Assembly: GCF_000189635.1 (NCBI RefSeq) | Contig: NW_002476317.1 | Location: 124,001-188,000, forward strand | From: Tetrahymena thermophila SB210 | Lineage: Eukaryota; Ciliophora; Oligohymenophorea; Hymenostomatida; Tetrahymenidae | Length of the DNA stretch: 64,000 bases | Direction of reading: 5' to 3' | Shown: positions 1-10,600 of the stretch, piece after piece | Numbering within the stretch: position 1 is the first letter of the stretch | Layout: each line of letters starts with the position of its first letter | Made by a program: the position numbers and the translations under genes | The notes under the pieces: model-generated | What the model saw: only the letters and a program-made list of their open reading frames with translations | The model's database searches: none | What the model was told of the DNA's origin: nothing

Positions 1-1
1 C

Positions 2-505
2 AATTTCTAATCTGAGTTAGATGAATTTGATATAGCAGATTTAATGGCAAAGCATATCCTTTAATTTGAAAATTTTTTAAAAGTTTTAAAGGATAAGGGG
101 TCTTCTATACCTGTTTTGTTTAATTGTTTATCAAGCATATCTATCAATGACAAGGCAAGGCTAATTAAATTATACAATCATCAATTTTTCACTAATGATT
201 ACTTTGAAATAAAGAATTTTACTTCGCTGAAGCCACTTAACTACAAAAACTAGAAGTAGACAATATTGTTAGAGTAGAAAGATAACTAAAATTAAGATAA
301 AACACAAAAAAATAATTAAAATATTTTGGCTGAAGGTAATCCAACAGATGTCACAGAGTCAGAAAATTTCGAAGATTATTACAACGAAGCAGAATCCCAA
401 ATAAATGATATTTATGTAGAAGATGATTCATACAATGAAGAGGGACTGCTGAATGTTGATTAATATTCATAAAACATGTTTCAACAATACAATTACAATG
501 ATTGA
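2..505 (+). CDS. C-terminal part of an unidentified protein (5' end outside window)
   Basis: An open frame of 167 codons enters from the left edge and ends at TGA. I do not recognise the family. The first half is a mixed alpha-helical-looking stretch (SELDEFDIADLMAKH, then FLKVLKDKG). The middle is K/Q/N-rich, and the tail is acidic and ends FQQYNYND. TAG/TAA codons are frequent and read as glutamine, and the base composition is clearly richer in G/C than the flanking DNA, which supports real coding. No membrane segment or cysteine motif is visible. It converges on the cytochrome c gene about 300 bases away. The start and any upstream exons cannot be seen. Confidence 0.75.
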
Positions 506-808
506 ATGAATGAATTATTGAGGTTAATAGTTTCATTTATGTAAAAAAGTAAAATAAATTTTTCTTCGAAAAAAAGAATAATCTATCTATCTATATCTCT
601 CTAAATAATATGCCAATTTATGTTATTAGAGCTAAAAAGTATTAAGAAATTTAATATATTTTCTATCAAAATAAAATATTATTGTTCTTGTAAACACATC
701 TTTAATTCAATACATGTTTTTATAAAAATTAAAATTTTAGTAATTTTTTTAATTAATTCCTAAGCCATATAAATGTAAATAATTATCAGATATAGTTGAA
801 ATTCTATC
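506..808. other. Convergent intergenic spacer
   Basis: A/T-rich spacer between two 3' ends. It holds a short tatc microsatellite near 583-600 and no convincing gene. It presumably carries both 3' UTRs. On the minus strand the frame of the cytochrome c gene stays open beyond its TGA into this stretch (see findings). Confidence 0.5.
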
Positions 809-1546
809 TCATATTTTTTTTGCATCATTTGCAGCGTCAATACCGATACGACGCATTTCCTCTTATTCAACAAGTAATTAGGTTTGTAAGTGATAATTAA
901 CATAATCTTTTCCATAAACTTTATTAGCTTTATGACGCAAATTTTCAGAAAGCTATTTTGAATAAACTTTTAAAAATTCTATAAGATCAGCTCTCTCTTC
1001 TTCACTTTTAATACCACCTCCAAATATTTCACATTTATTACCACTAATTAAAGTACGAGGATTTTGCAAGAAATAGAATAAATTGCGTGTTGTCCATACG
1101 TAAGAACTTTTAACTAAGCTTGGGCTATAGTTATAATATGGATCTGCACCAGCTCTGCGTCCATAAATTAAACCTAAAGCAGGACCAGTAGTTTTTCTAC
1201 CTTAGTTATTTGTTTCTAATGAATGACAACTTGAGCAATGTTGCATAAAAACTCTAGAACCTTCAACAAAGTCTCCATCAACAGGAATTTTCTTATCCTT
1301 TTCGTCTCCCTTATATATATGTTCCTTTGATTTAGCAATTTGTATTTTTTTAAGCTCAAATCTTTCTTCGAATTTCTTTAAACCTTTGATCTTTTCACTT
1401 TCTAAACTTTCTTCAAGTTCATTTATTTCCTTTTGCATATCTTTTTTTGGTACGCCTGTATATGTATAAAATTTATCACCCCATTTTTTTTCAGCTTCTT
1501 CTGGAGAAATTGTTCCTTCTGGTTAGGGTCCTTTTGGTCTGTTCAT
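809..1546 (-). CDS. Divergent cytochrome c-type haem protein, Met ligand replaced by Cys
   Basis: Single exon, 245 residues. Residues about 95-195 align by eye with mitochondrial cytochrome c: GDFVEGSRVF, haem motif C104-S-S-C107-H108, TTGPALG and IYGRRAG, FLQNP, then ERADLIEFLK. Cytochrome c is a soluble electron carrier between complexes III and IV, so an intermembrane-space role is the family expectation. Oddities seen: about 90 extra charged, probably coiled-coil residues before the haem domain, about 50 extra after it, and ISGNKC172 where the family has the PGTKM methionine that binds the haem iron. Classical cytochrome c is near 105 residues, so this is probably a paralogue rather than the main carrier. 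The start is the first ATG (MNRPKG), with A/T-only DNA upstream. Family confidence is high; function is open. Confidence 0.88.
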
Positions 1547-2447
1547 ATATACTTACTTTTGAGTAGAAAAATTAATGACAATATCAGAATAAATATCTTT
1601 TTAATTTTTTTAATTTCTGGAAAAAAAAAAGTTAATTATAAAATTAAAATCATACTAAATAGATTTTTTAACTAAATACTGATAGTAAATTATCTTAAAT
1701 CCTTCATATACAAATTAATGCTTTTATTAATTAATTAATACTAATAAAACATATTAACAGAGTTAAAAATATTATTTATCTAATTTGCTATTAAAACAAA
1801 GAATATTACCATAAAAGTAATCAGGATACATATATTTAAAAGATTTTAAGATAAAATTGTTAATAATTCAGCAATTATTGAATTAGTTGGTTTTTAATTT
1901 AAAATTTCTCATATTATTGTTTGATGAGTTTAAAAATTTATTATTGTATTCGCTTGTTATTTCTCTTTATTATTTTATTTAGCATAAATTTGAATTTAAA
2001 TATCTAAAATGTTTATAAATGAAGAATTTTTGGGTTTGAGATTATGTGTTTTAGCAAATAAATTATGGTAGTAAAAATAAATATATTTATTGAAAATTGT
2101 TTATTTACAATATTATATAAGGAGTTTATACATTTGATAATGAAAATATTATGAATTTTAATTGAAACAATTTATTTAAAAATAATAATATTATTTTGGT
2201 AAATGATTTATTTAAAGACTGACATTGTGAGTGTATCTACATAATTTATTATGATACTAATAGAATTATAAAGCAATATTTGTAAAATAAAAATAATTTA
2301 AGAGATTTCAATATTACTTAAAATTAAGAAAATAATATCCCTAATGCATAGATAGATAGATACAGAGATAGATATAAAAACTAATCAATTATTAATAATA
2401 AAGAAATTACAAGGAGAAAATATTCATAAAATTTTCAATTAAGCAAG
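1547..2447. other. Divergent intergenic region (shared promoter space)
   Basis: About 900 bases of A/T-rich DNA between the start of the cytochrome c gene and the start of the small membrane-protein gene. It must hold both promoters, but I recognise no specific element. A gata microsatellite lies around 2348-2372. ATG-initiated frames here are short and low-complexity. Confidence 0.5.
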
Positions 2448-2855
2448 ATGAGCAATAACAATTAAGGAGATTTCTTCGTTGATAAATACAATTTTTCAAG
2501 AAGAGTTGTTGACCATAGACAACCCTATGATTTAAATTTCTCTATTAACAATCCAGTAGGTTCTAGAGTTTGGTTCAAGGCTTGGAAATAAAAAGCTATT
2601 GGTAACTTCTTGAATCTTGTTGGTGTTCACTATGCTTTTTATGGTGCTGGATTCTGCTTACTTTTTGTTTTAGCTGACGCTTGGGGTAGAGAAAAGTACG
2701 CTTAACCCTATAAATCCTAAATTTTACATGGTCGTTAACCTTTTGGTCACACTTTTGTCTAGAATTATAGAAATTAAGCTACAGATTTAGGAAGATGGAA
2801 CCACAACTTTGCTTGCTATGAAAAGCAACCTGGCTGTGGAAGAGATTTCGATTGA
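2448..2855 (+). CDS. Small single-TM protein, possible mitochondrial subunit
   Basis: Single exon, 135 residues, ATG to TGA. One hydrophobic helix is visible at about residues 52-77 (NFLNLVGVHYAFYGAGFCLL), preceded by a basic/aromatic segment (SRVWFKAWKQKA) and followed by a polar tail with HGRQPFGH and two cysteines near the end (C...GCGRDFD). There is no cleavable signal peptide. Codon use is even and unusually G/C-rich for this region, as expected of a highly expressed housekeeping gene. It is transcribed away from the cytochrome c gene. The size, single TM and aromatic/basic flanks resemble the many ciliate-specific accessory subunits of respiratory complexes and ATP synthase. That is inference, and I cannot name a family. 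Confidence 0.8.
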
Positions 2856-3636
2856 AAAACTATTATAGAAGAAATAAATATTCCACAAAAAAGCATGAAT
2901 CAAAAATTTAAATAGTTTTAAAACACATAGATATAAATGTTTAGGTAATTCGTGAGCTCTTTAGTAAAAGCATAAATTAAAATAGAAACTATCAATTTGT
3001 TTGGTTTTTAGAAATCACTAATATATTAAACACATCCAACATCATATACAATATGTTATCAGCAAAAATACTTATTTTCATATATCTTTGTAGTTTAAAA
3101 TGAAAAATTGCTTAAATACGATCTAATACATACATACATACTTTATAATATTATTACAACTACTTTATTTTATAAATGTATTTAATTTATGATTCTAAAT
3201 ATGTACGTACATATTTTGACTTTTTAGTCAAATATAATTTTTTATTATTTAATTTAGAAGGTTGGAAGGAATTACAAAAAAAAGACAATAAATTCTTTGA
3301 AAATAAAAAAAACAAAAAAAAAATATTTTATAAGTAAATACAAAAAGCCAATAAATATGAAAAAACTGAAATAAAAAAGGGTTGTAATGAAATTTAAAAA
3401 CATTTTATACTTTTCTATTTCTTTAAAATAATTTTATAACATTATTAATATAAATTATAGTTATTTCTTATTTGTCTTTTAATAACAAAGAATATTTAAA
3501 TGTTAAATTGATTAAAAACAAACAATAATTTAATGTCAAAACTTAATTAAGATATTAAAATGCAATTAAAAAAACAGACATTAAATAAAGATCAAATATA
3601 TTAGTCATTGTATTTTTTTATTATATTTTGAAACCT
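2856..3636. other. Convergent intergenic spacer with short palindromes
   Basis: A/T-rich spacer between two 3' ends with no gene. It contains a tetranucleotide run (acat) near 3128-3142, an 18-base perfect palindrome at 3198-3215 and an overlapping hairpin to about 3235. Confidence 0.5.
3198..3235. repeat. Perfect palindrome followed by a hairpin
   Basis: AATATGTACGTACATATT equals its own reverse complement. It runs into TTTGACT-TTTT-AGTCAAA, a seven-base-pair stem with a T loop that extends further with one bulge. It lies between two converging genes, so it could influence transcript ends. No function is known to me. Confidence 0.5.
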
Positions 3637-4104
3637 TCATAATTTAGGAAGAGGATGTTAGATAGGCTAGAAATTCAAAATGCCATTTCCATTATTCTTA
3701 GCAATCACACCAAGAGCATGTAGATTTTCTGTGATGGAATCAATATTCCTTTTCACTTATCTCATAGAATTAGCAGATAGATACTATCCTCCATCAAGTT
3801 AAGCTACTTTATTATCCAAAAATGTAAATCTTTGAGCTCGTTCATTCAATATTCTATCATATCCTTAACTTAATTCTGCAAATCTCTTATCACAAAGTTA
3901 AGCTAATGTTGATAAATCATTTTTTACAATCGATAAATCATTTTTTACAATCGATAAATCATTTTTTACAATCGATAAATCATTTTTTACAATCGATAAA
4001 TCATTTCTTACTTGATTTTTAAAAATCACTAAGTCGTTTCCTATATTAGCAAATCCATTTTAAACTAACTAAGTTAATAAAACTAATTATTCATTTATAT
4101 TCAT
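3637..4104 (-). CDS. Short coiled-coil protein built on a heptad tandem repeat
   Basis: Single exon, 155 residues, from MNINEQLVLL to HPLPKL and TGA. Residues about 30-65 contain four almost identical copies of the heptad NDLSIVK plus diverged flanking copies (NQVRNDL, NDLSTLAQL). Leu and Ile fall at a/d positions, so it should form a parallel coiled coil. After the repeat come mixed helical segments (RFAELSQGYDRI, RFTFLDNKVAQL). No other domain is recognisable and I cannot assign a function. The identity of the repeat at DNA level indicates recent expansion. Start and stop are unambiguous in this frame, and A/T-only DNA flanks both ends. Confidence 0.72.
3911..4010 (-). repeat. 21-bp in-frame tandem repeat (heptad codon repeat)
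   Basis: The unit gataaatcattttttacaat plus c is repeated four times exactly at 3911-3994, with a fifth copy diverging after about 15 bases. Because 21 is a multiple of three, each unit adds one coiled-coil heptad to the gene on the minus strand. Confidence 0.92.
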
Positions 4105-4269
4105 CTTTTGTTTTCAATTTATATTATTTGATTTTCTTTAAAAGGTAATTATTTTCTCTCCTCAAATTATTTTTTTCTTATTATAAATTATCTAAAAAAT
4201 TCTCTTGATTTTTATAATTATAAAGTAAAGATAAATTCTAATAAATAAATTAAATTAGACAAAAAATCA

Positions 4270-4618
4270 CTTAAAACAAAATCACTTAACCTCCGTCAAG
4301 TCATTTTCAGTCAGGTAACTTTAAATCTAGTGTTAAGTAGCTTAAAACGGGAGAGATTGAGAAAATCTATCAAAATGGAAGCTTTATTAATGTTTTTCAA
4401 GTTAGTTGTAAATAATGTGGTTATAGTGATGATGTTTGTTTCGAAAAACATAATTAACTTATTAATGAAGGTAGAATTGAATTTTTTGATAAGTAAAAAT
4501 ATGACAGCTAATCATAATTTTTATAAAGAAAAAAATAAAAAAGACAGCAATAAAGAATTTATCAATAACTTTAAAGATAAAAAAAATATGTTAATAAACC
4601 CAAAATAAGCAGATAATA
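4270..4618 (+). pseudogene. Coding-like remnant with a CxxC motif, no start codon
   Basis: From about 4310 the plus strand reads SVKQLKTGEIEKIYQ, then FQVSCKQCGYSDDVCFEKH and NQLINEGRIEFFD in one frame. This has the balanced composition of real protein and a CxxC pair that could bind zinc. After about 4490 the coding-like signal moves to another frame (KEKNKKDSNKEFINN, ending in TGA near 4630). There is no ATG between 4105 and the start of this frame. A fragment of a degraded gene, or an exon whose partner is missing, fits best. I do not recognise the family. Confidence 0.35.
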
Positions 4619-4630
4619 TAATATTTATAT

Positions 4631-5093
4631 GAATAAATTTAAAAATATAAAAATAATAAACTTTTTTGTTAAAATTTAGTAAATTAATTTGTATTCGTTT
4701 ATGTATTTAAATATTGTAGAATAACTGAATCCATTAAGTGAAAGAGTGAAAAATACAAATAGATGGCATATGTGTATGTAGCTTATTAAATATATACATT
4801 AATGTTATTATTAATAAACGAGTTAATTTTTTTATATTTGTAAACAAAACAATAATCTTTAATAGCTTTCTAAAAGGACTCGATTAAAGATTTTAACTTT
4901 GAATAATTTATTTATTGATTCTTAATTTCTATGTTTCATTTTCGTTCATTAATTATAATTTAATTTGTCAAACTTCCCAGCTATATTACTGCCAATTTGC
5001 TTTTGATGGTATTTAAGTTAGATGAAGGTGTAGATTATTGTTCTGGATTCAGTGATTATTTTTCAAAGTGTAAATACGAGATATTTATTGATT
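4631..5093. other. Intergenic spacer
   Basis: A/T-rich DNA downstream of the eIF3f gene (3' UTR side). I see no gene or RNA in it. Confidence 0.5.
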
Positions 5094-6350
5094 TCATTAA
5101 ATACTAATTTGATTAAGCTTTTCTGTAATTAAAGATTAGGTCTTAGCTAAGTTTGCAACAAAGCTAATTAATATGGCATCTTGATTAGCCTTGGATAAAC
5201 CCTTTTCGAAATCTTCTTATGAAATAGTAGGAACAAAATTTAACAATTTCTTAACTTATTTGCCCAAATTATCATCAGATTCAGCCTTGCCATCCTTTAT
5301 ATTTAAAATAAAACAGTTTAATAATTCAAATAAATATCAAAAATATTAATTAATTACGACAATATTCTATATCTTCTTTTAAATAGTAGATAAATTTGAA
5401 AGGAGTTCAGTTAGGAGAGCTTTGACACTACCAACTTGTAAGAATTGAGTATTAATTACTTATTCTGAGCTTTAAGTTTAGATAAATTGAGGAACTACAT
5501 TTTTTAAATAAACAAATAAATTATTTATGTTAACTATTCAATCAAGTTATAAATATAAATGTGATATTACTTTCGTGGAGCTTTTCATCACTAAATTCAA
5601 CGGTAACGGGAATGTTTTTAAAAGGCAAAATACTAGCATATTTGCACATATCTAATTACTTATCATAAGACAATACCTAATTATTATTATAAAAAATTTA
5701 TTTATATTTTAAGCATTCAGATAAAATATTTTGCATGTTATTTTGTATTTTTTTAATTTTTAGTATTATTCAATGCTATTTATTTATTACCTTAAGATTA
5801 AAAGATCCACTCTTAAGCTTAGGGTCAATTGAAAGAATGATAGGAGAGCTCAAACCAGGTTGACTAGCAAAACCAACATCCTTTTAACTATAGAAATTAG
5901 TGAGGTGAATCAAATCATTTTCAAAATTTGCAGATTCAATAACAAAAGCACCAACAAGACTTTCTTAGGGGTAGACGGTAGTGTTATGATTGTACATAAG
6001 ATTGTGATAATTTGCATCGAGTTTGAACTATTTAAATTTAATAAATAGGTTTAATTACTTGCTTTTAGCTAAAAAATATGATTTGTTTTTAAGATGTATA
6101 ATTTTCATTTTCTGATATTAAAATAGAATAATTGAAGTACATCTTCACTCTTTTCAGATTTTTCTTGAGGGACAGCATAACAGTTTGTGACTTCAATATA
6201 AGAAGAATGAACTATACCCAAAAGACTTCCCATAACCTTTTAACCGTAGTTACGATAGGTATATTCTAAAATAGAAAGGGGAACTATGGGGTGGACTTTA
6301 ACGGTGTTTTAAGATTGACCAAGATTTAAACTTAATAATTCGTCGCTCAT
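5094..6350 (-). CDS. EIF3F: Eukaryotic translation initiation factor 3 subunit F (eIF3f)
   Basis: 296 residues in five exons (6141-6350, 5791-6027, 5571-5676, 5358-5494, 5094-5294); introns of 113, 114, 76 and 63 nt. eIF3f is a subunit of the eIF3 scaffold that helps load mRNA and Met-tRNA on the 40S ribosome. The N-terminal MPN domain is clear: VKVHPIVPLSILEYTYR, GSLLGIVHSSYIEVTNCYAVP, SLVGAFVIES and LKSGSFNLKVL. The metal-binding HxH/D set of JAMM proteases is absent, as expected for this non-catalytic MPN subunit. The C-terminal helical part (VGSVKALLTELL, SFVANLAKTQSLITEKLNQ) matches eIF3f helices. Length is close to the family's. Every intron keeps the frame, and TAA/TAG fall where glutamine is tolerated. 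Confidence 0.94.
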
Positions 6351-7605
6351 TGCTTTATATTTTATGCTTTATATTACTTTTTGTAGTAGAAAATGTCTTA
6401 TTTATTAATTTTAAGTGTTAACTTTTATCAAATAATTTTTGTATTTTTTAATATTAATTTGTGTTTTCTTTATACAGTACTTATTTTTAATCTTTTTCCC
6501 GATACATAGATCTTATTTAATACTAAATCTATTGAAGATACGCTCTAATTATTTTTTATATATTCATTCATATATGGTTAATAAAATATACAAACTCGTC
6601 TATTTCTTTATTAAAATTGCAATTCTAAACATTTCTATGAACTTAGTTAATGGCTCATCTAAGAAATAATAATTTTTTTATTGAAATTTAAAGATTAAAA
6701 CAGAATAAATTAGCACAATTTTTGAAATAATAAAATATAAAAAATCATTTTTAATTCATGAAAATTATTTGATGCTTTATAATTCAAAATGAAATATATT
6801 ATCAGCTATAAATATAAATTATATTGATTTATCTATTTTTACTGTTTGCAAAATTTATTTTTATCTTTAAAAATTAAATATTTTAAATTAAAAAGTTTCT
6901 CTTTTTAATTAAACAAATGATTTTTCTTTAAAAATAAAAAATATTTATTTTAAATGTTATTTGTTAGTTTGTTTTACATTTCATAAATTAATAGTAAGTT
7001 AAAATTTTATTTTATTTTAAATAATTTAAATTTGTTCAAGAGCTTCTTATTTAATAAAGCCAATAAAAATTTGAAAATGATATTATTATTTTAAGAAGGA
7101 TACAAAAGAAATTAAAATGAGATTTTGAAAATAAAATAAATAAAACTGACTCAAAATAAATCAATCAATTTGATTTTTTTTTTTAAGTTTTGAGTTGATT
7201 TTGATAAAAATATGAATGAATCATTTATCCATACATATATAGATTGATAATAAAGCATTGAAATTTCATATAAATATATTATACAAAGTTTCATAAAATA
7301 AAGAAAGGAGTATTCTATATATTAATTAAAGCAAATAAGGTTTGATATCAAATATAGAGAGATAATTGATAAATAACATATCAAATTTTATCATTAGAAT
7401 CAAAAAGCCATTACTTTATAAAGATAATCTAATTAGTTTCTCGATCTAGTTTCTTGAAAATTAAGGGCCATGACAACTAAAATTGCAATTAATAGTATGA
7501 CATAAATTTTAGATTACAATCAAATAGATATTTTATTTACATTTGAGCAAGCATTATTAAATCAGGATATCATATTTTTCCTAAAGCTCATTTAAAAATT
7601 GAATT
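6351..7605. other. Divergent intergenic region
   Basis: About 1.25 kb of A/T-rich DNA between the eIF3f start and the AK9-like start, carrying both promoters. An ATG frame at 6439 is hydrophobic only because the DNA is T-rich. Another at 7470 runs 67 codons and overlaps the next CDS start; it could be an upstream ORF or leader. Nothing else is visible. Confidence 0.45.
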
Positions 7606-10600
7606 ATGGAGAATATTACCTAATCAAATTTATAAAATATAAAATTAGATAATATATTAGATTAGCAAGGTGAATCTTTGTAGTAGTTAATATATGAAAT
7701 TAAAATAAATACCACTATTCAAGAGAGCTTAATAAGATTTTGGAAGTTGTTTAAATAAAACTATAACGGCCAAATAGAAAGAGTAGAATTCAAAAAAGTA
7801 ATTATTTGCAAATATTTTTAAAAAGTTTAATGATTTTAAAAAGTATGTAGAAAGAGTTCTCGCATTCTTGCTCAATATACCAGATAGATCAAGGATAGCC
7901 TCTTTAGCAGATGATGAAATCAGTAAATTTACAACTCAAAATCATAAATAGCATATATCTTATGATATTTTCTGCGAGTTCTTTGCCTTTTTTGCATTCA
8001 AATACATTGAAAATGTTGATATAAAGTCCTTTAGATCTTTCTTTGACATGATTTATGATAGAACTACTAAGTATGTGTTTAAAGATGTAAGAGGTAAGAT
8101 TTTTAACAAACATTTATTTTAATTTAAAAGCTAAAAAGATTTATTGAAATACACAATATAAATAAATAAATTTTGCTAAATAAATAATTTGTTTGTTTAT
8201 CAAAATAAATATTTTATTTTTTTGTTTATTAATTTGTAAAATAGAAAACAAAAAAGAGCAACTCGACTATGATATCAAAGTTTTTGTTTACAATAGAGAA
8301 TAAATTGAAGGAACTTTTACAGAACATCAAAAAAACATATGCCCTTAAAATGTAGTCTATGTTGAGGAATATGTCGTTTTAGACAGCAAAAAGCTTGAGG
8401 AGAAATAAAAAGATGAATATACTATTATTGAAAGTTAAATTTTGACTCATGAAGAAATTATACCTTTAGGCTTTTCTGCTGAAAATGCAATAAATCTGAT
8501 TGTCAACAATAAATTCGAGGTATAAACAAATAAATATATCATGAATTAAACAATAATCTATTATGAATTAAAAGGTTCCTTAGGGTAAGCATTAGCATCT
8601 TCCAAAGAAAGAAATTGTAAATCTCGAAAGGTATAAATAGTTTTTTAATTGAGTTTATTTTAAGAATGTCTTTACAAAATAAAAGGGTGAAGATAGTTAT
8701 TGAATCTGGAAAGGATATCTTATAGAGTCTTTAAATAGCTTGTAAAGATAGTGAAGTTATATAAATGATTTCTTGTTTATGCAAGCACATAACAAAATAC
8801 GTAGAAAGCCCACAAATATTTAACAGAATTAATGGATATATTTCTCATCCTTTAGCATATGAATCACTCAAAGGTAATTAAATTATATTAATATTTTAAA
8901 AATAACATCATAAATTACTAATAGATCAAGCAGGTGTTGAATAAAAGTTTAATGTTTTAAGTGATTTTTACACTGTAGATGATTTATAAATTGATTAAAT
9001 ACATAGAATTAATAAAAAGCATTAAGAAGCAAATGCTTAAAGAAGAAAACTTGTTGAGGGAGAAAACAAAAAAAGAAATAAAAAGCGTCCAGTTGATTGG
9101 GAAGATTATTGCCGTAACTTAGAATATAATATGGTTGAATACATTCAAAATTTCATTGATCAAAGCAAACTAAAAGTTTCTTTCCGTGAATTAAAGAGCT
9201 AAAATTAGGCTGACATTATTGGAGACACTAAGTTAAATTTAAAAGATTTTGTTTCTTAAAGTGGAGTTATCCCAGTTGACACTCTCAATGCATATTAAGA
9301 TGATATTTTAGAATATGCAAATAAGCGTCCTTTGCAAATTTTTGTATTGGGTAAGCCAAAGAATGGAAAAACTAAATTTTGTCAAGCTCTAGCTAAAAAA
9401 ATTGATATAGTCCATATAGAACTTGGTATTTTGATTTAGAATCTTTTTAAGCGTGTCTAAGATAATGAAGAAAATCCAGAAGAAGTAGATGGAGAAGTTG
9501 TTGATAAATTAAAACCTTGGGAAAGATAAATCCTTGCAGAGTTACAAGAAGGAAAATGCATTTCAAACTAAAATTTAATTAATTTAGTTAACTACGAGTT
9601 ATCTTTTGAAGAACCCTCAAACAAAGGATATATCCTTGATCTTCCATTAACATTCGACTAAGATTAAGTTAACTGGGTAGATTGTATAATCAAGAATTAA
9701 GTTTAATTACCTCGTATAGGCTGTAGATATTTTTCTCATATCATTTAATTTGATACTTCTGATGATGATATTATTAAATTTGCATCTGGAATTATGGAAA
9801 AAGATGAAGAAGTGATTAAAGTTTTCTCCAACTAAGAGAGGGAGATATCGAGAAGACCAAAAAGAGTAATTATTTTGTTTATTTATTTTTTTTATTTTAC
9901 AAACTTAAAATTATTGTATAAAAATAATTTTTAGGTTCCTGTAGAAGGAGAAGAGGAAGAAGAGCCTGTAGAAGAAGAAGATGAAGAAGGCAAGTAGCCT
10001 ATTAATGATGACGATTTAGTTTATAGACCTAACGAAGATGTTGAAATCTTAAAAATACATTTAAATCAATATGAAAAGGTTACTCTTCCTAGAGTTAAAG
10101 AGTTTTTATAACACTTGACTAAAAATGAGCATTTATTCGTTAAGCATAATGGTTCAAATGAATTGGAAATTGTTGAATATATTTATGAGTCTTTAGGAAA
10201 CGAAGTTAAACCACTCAGACCTCTTGGTGTTAAATTAGAAGGTGGTTCTAATAAAGATTTACTTACTCAGGGACTTGAAGAATAAAAATTATAGCGCTGC
10301 TGGTCACCATGGTAGCAAATTGATCCAGTTGAGCTATTCAAAGGCAGAGTTGTTGTAGGTAAATCTGACTATGCATGTGATTATGCAGGTCGTGTTTTTT
10401 TATTTGACAATGAATAGAATTAAGATGCTTTCAGCAAAAATGCCAGAAAGTATTTGAAGAAGCCACCATAACTACCTAAAACGTAGATATATTTTTTTAA
10501 ATCAAACAGGTGAATTTATTAATATTTATTTAACAGATATAATGTAGCTATAATTGGACCAAGATTAAGTGGTAAAAAAACCTATGGTAAAAGACTAGCA

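Noticed and set aside
3911..4010. Regular short repeats that could suggest a CRISPR-like array
   Set aside because: Units are directly adjacent without spacers, in frame with a coding heptad, in a eukaryotic genome.
6439..6669. 76-codon hydrophobic ORF on the plus strand
   Set aside because: Composed of F/I/L/Y codons expected from T-rich DNA. It lies in a promoter region with no coding bias.
7470..7673. 67-codon ORF starting just upstream of the AK9-like gene
   Set aside because: It ends at a TGA inside the AK9-like first exon, in another frame. Kept only as a possible upstream ORF.
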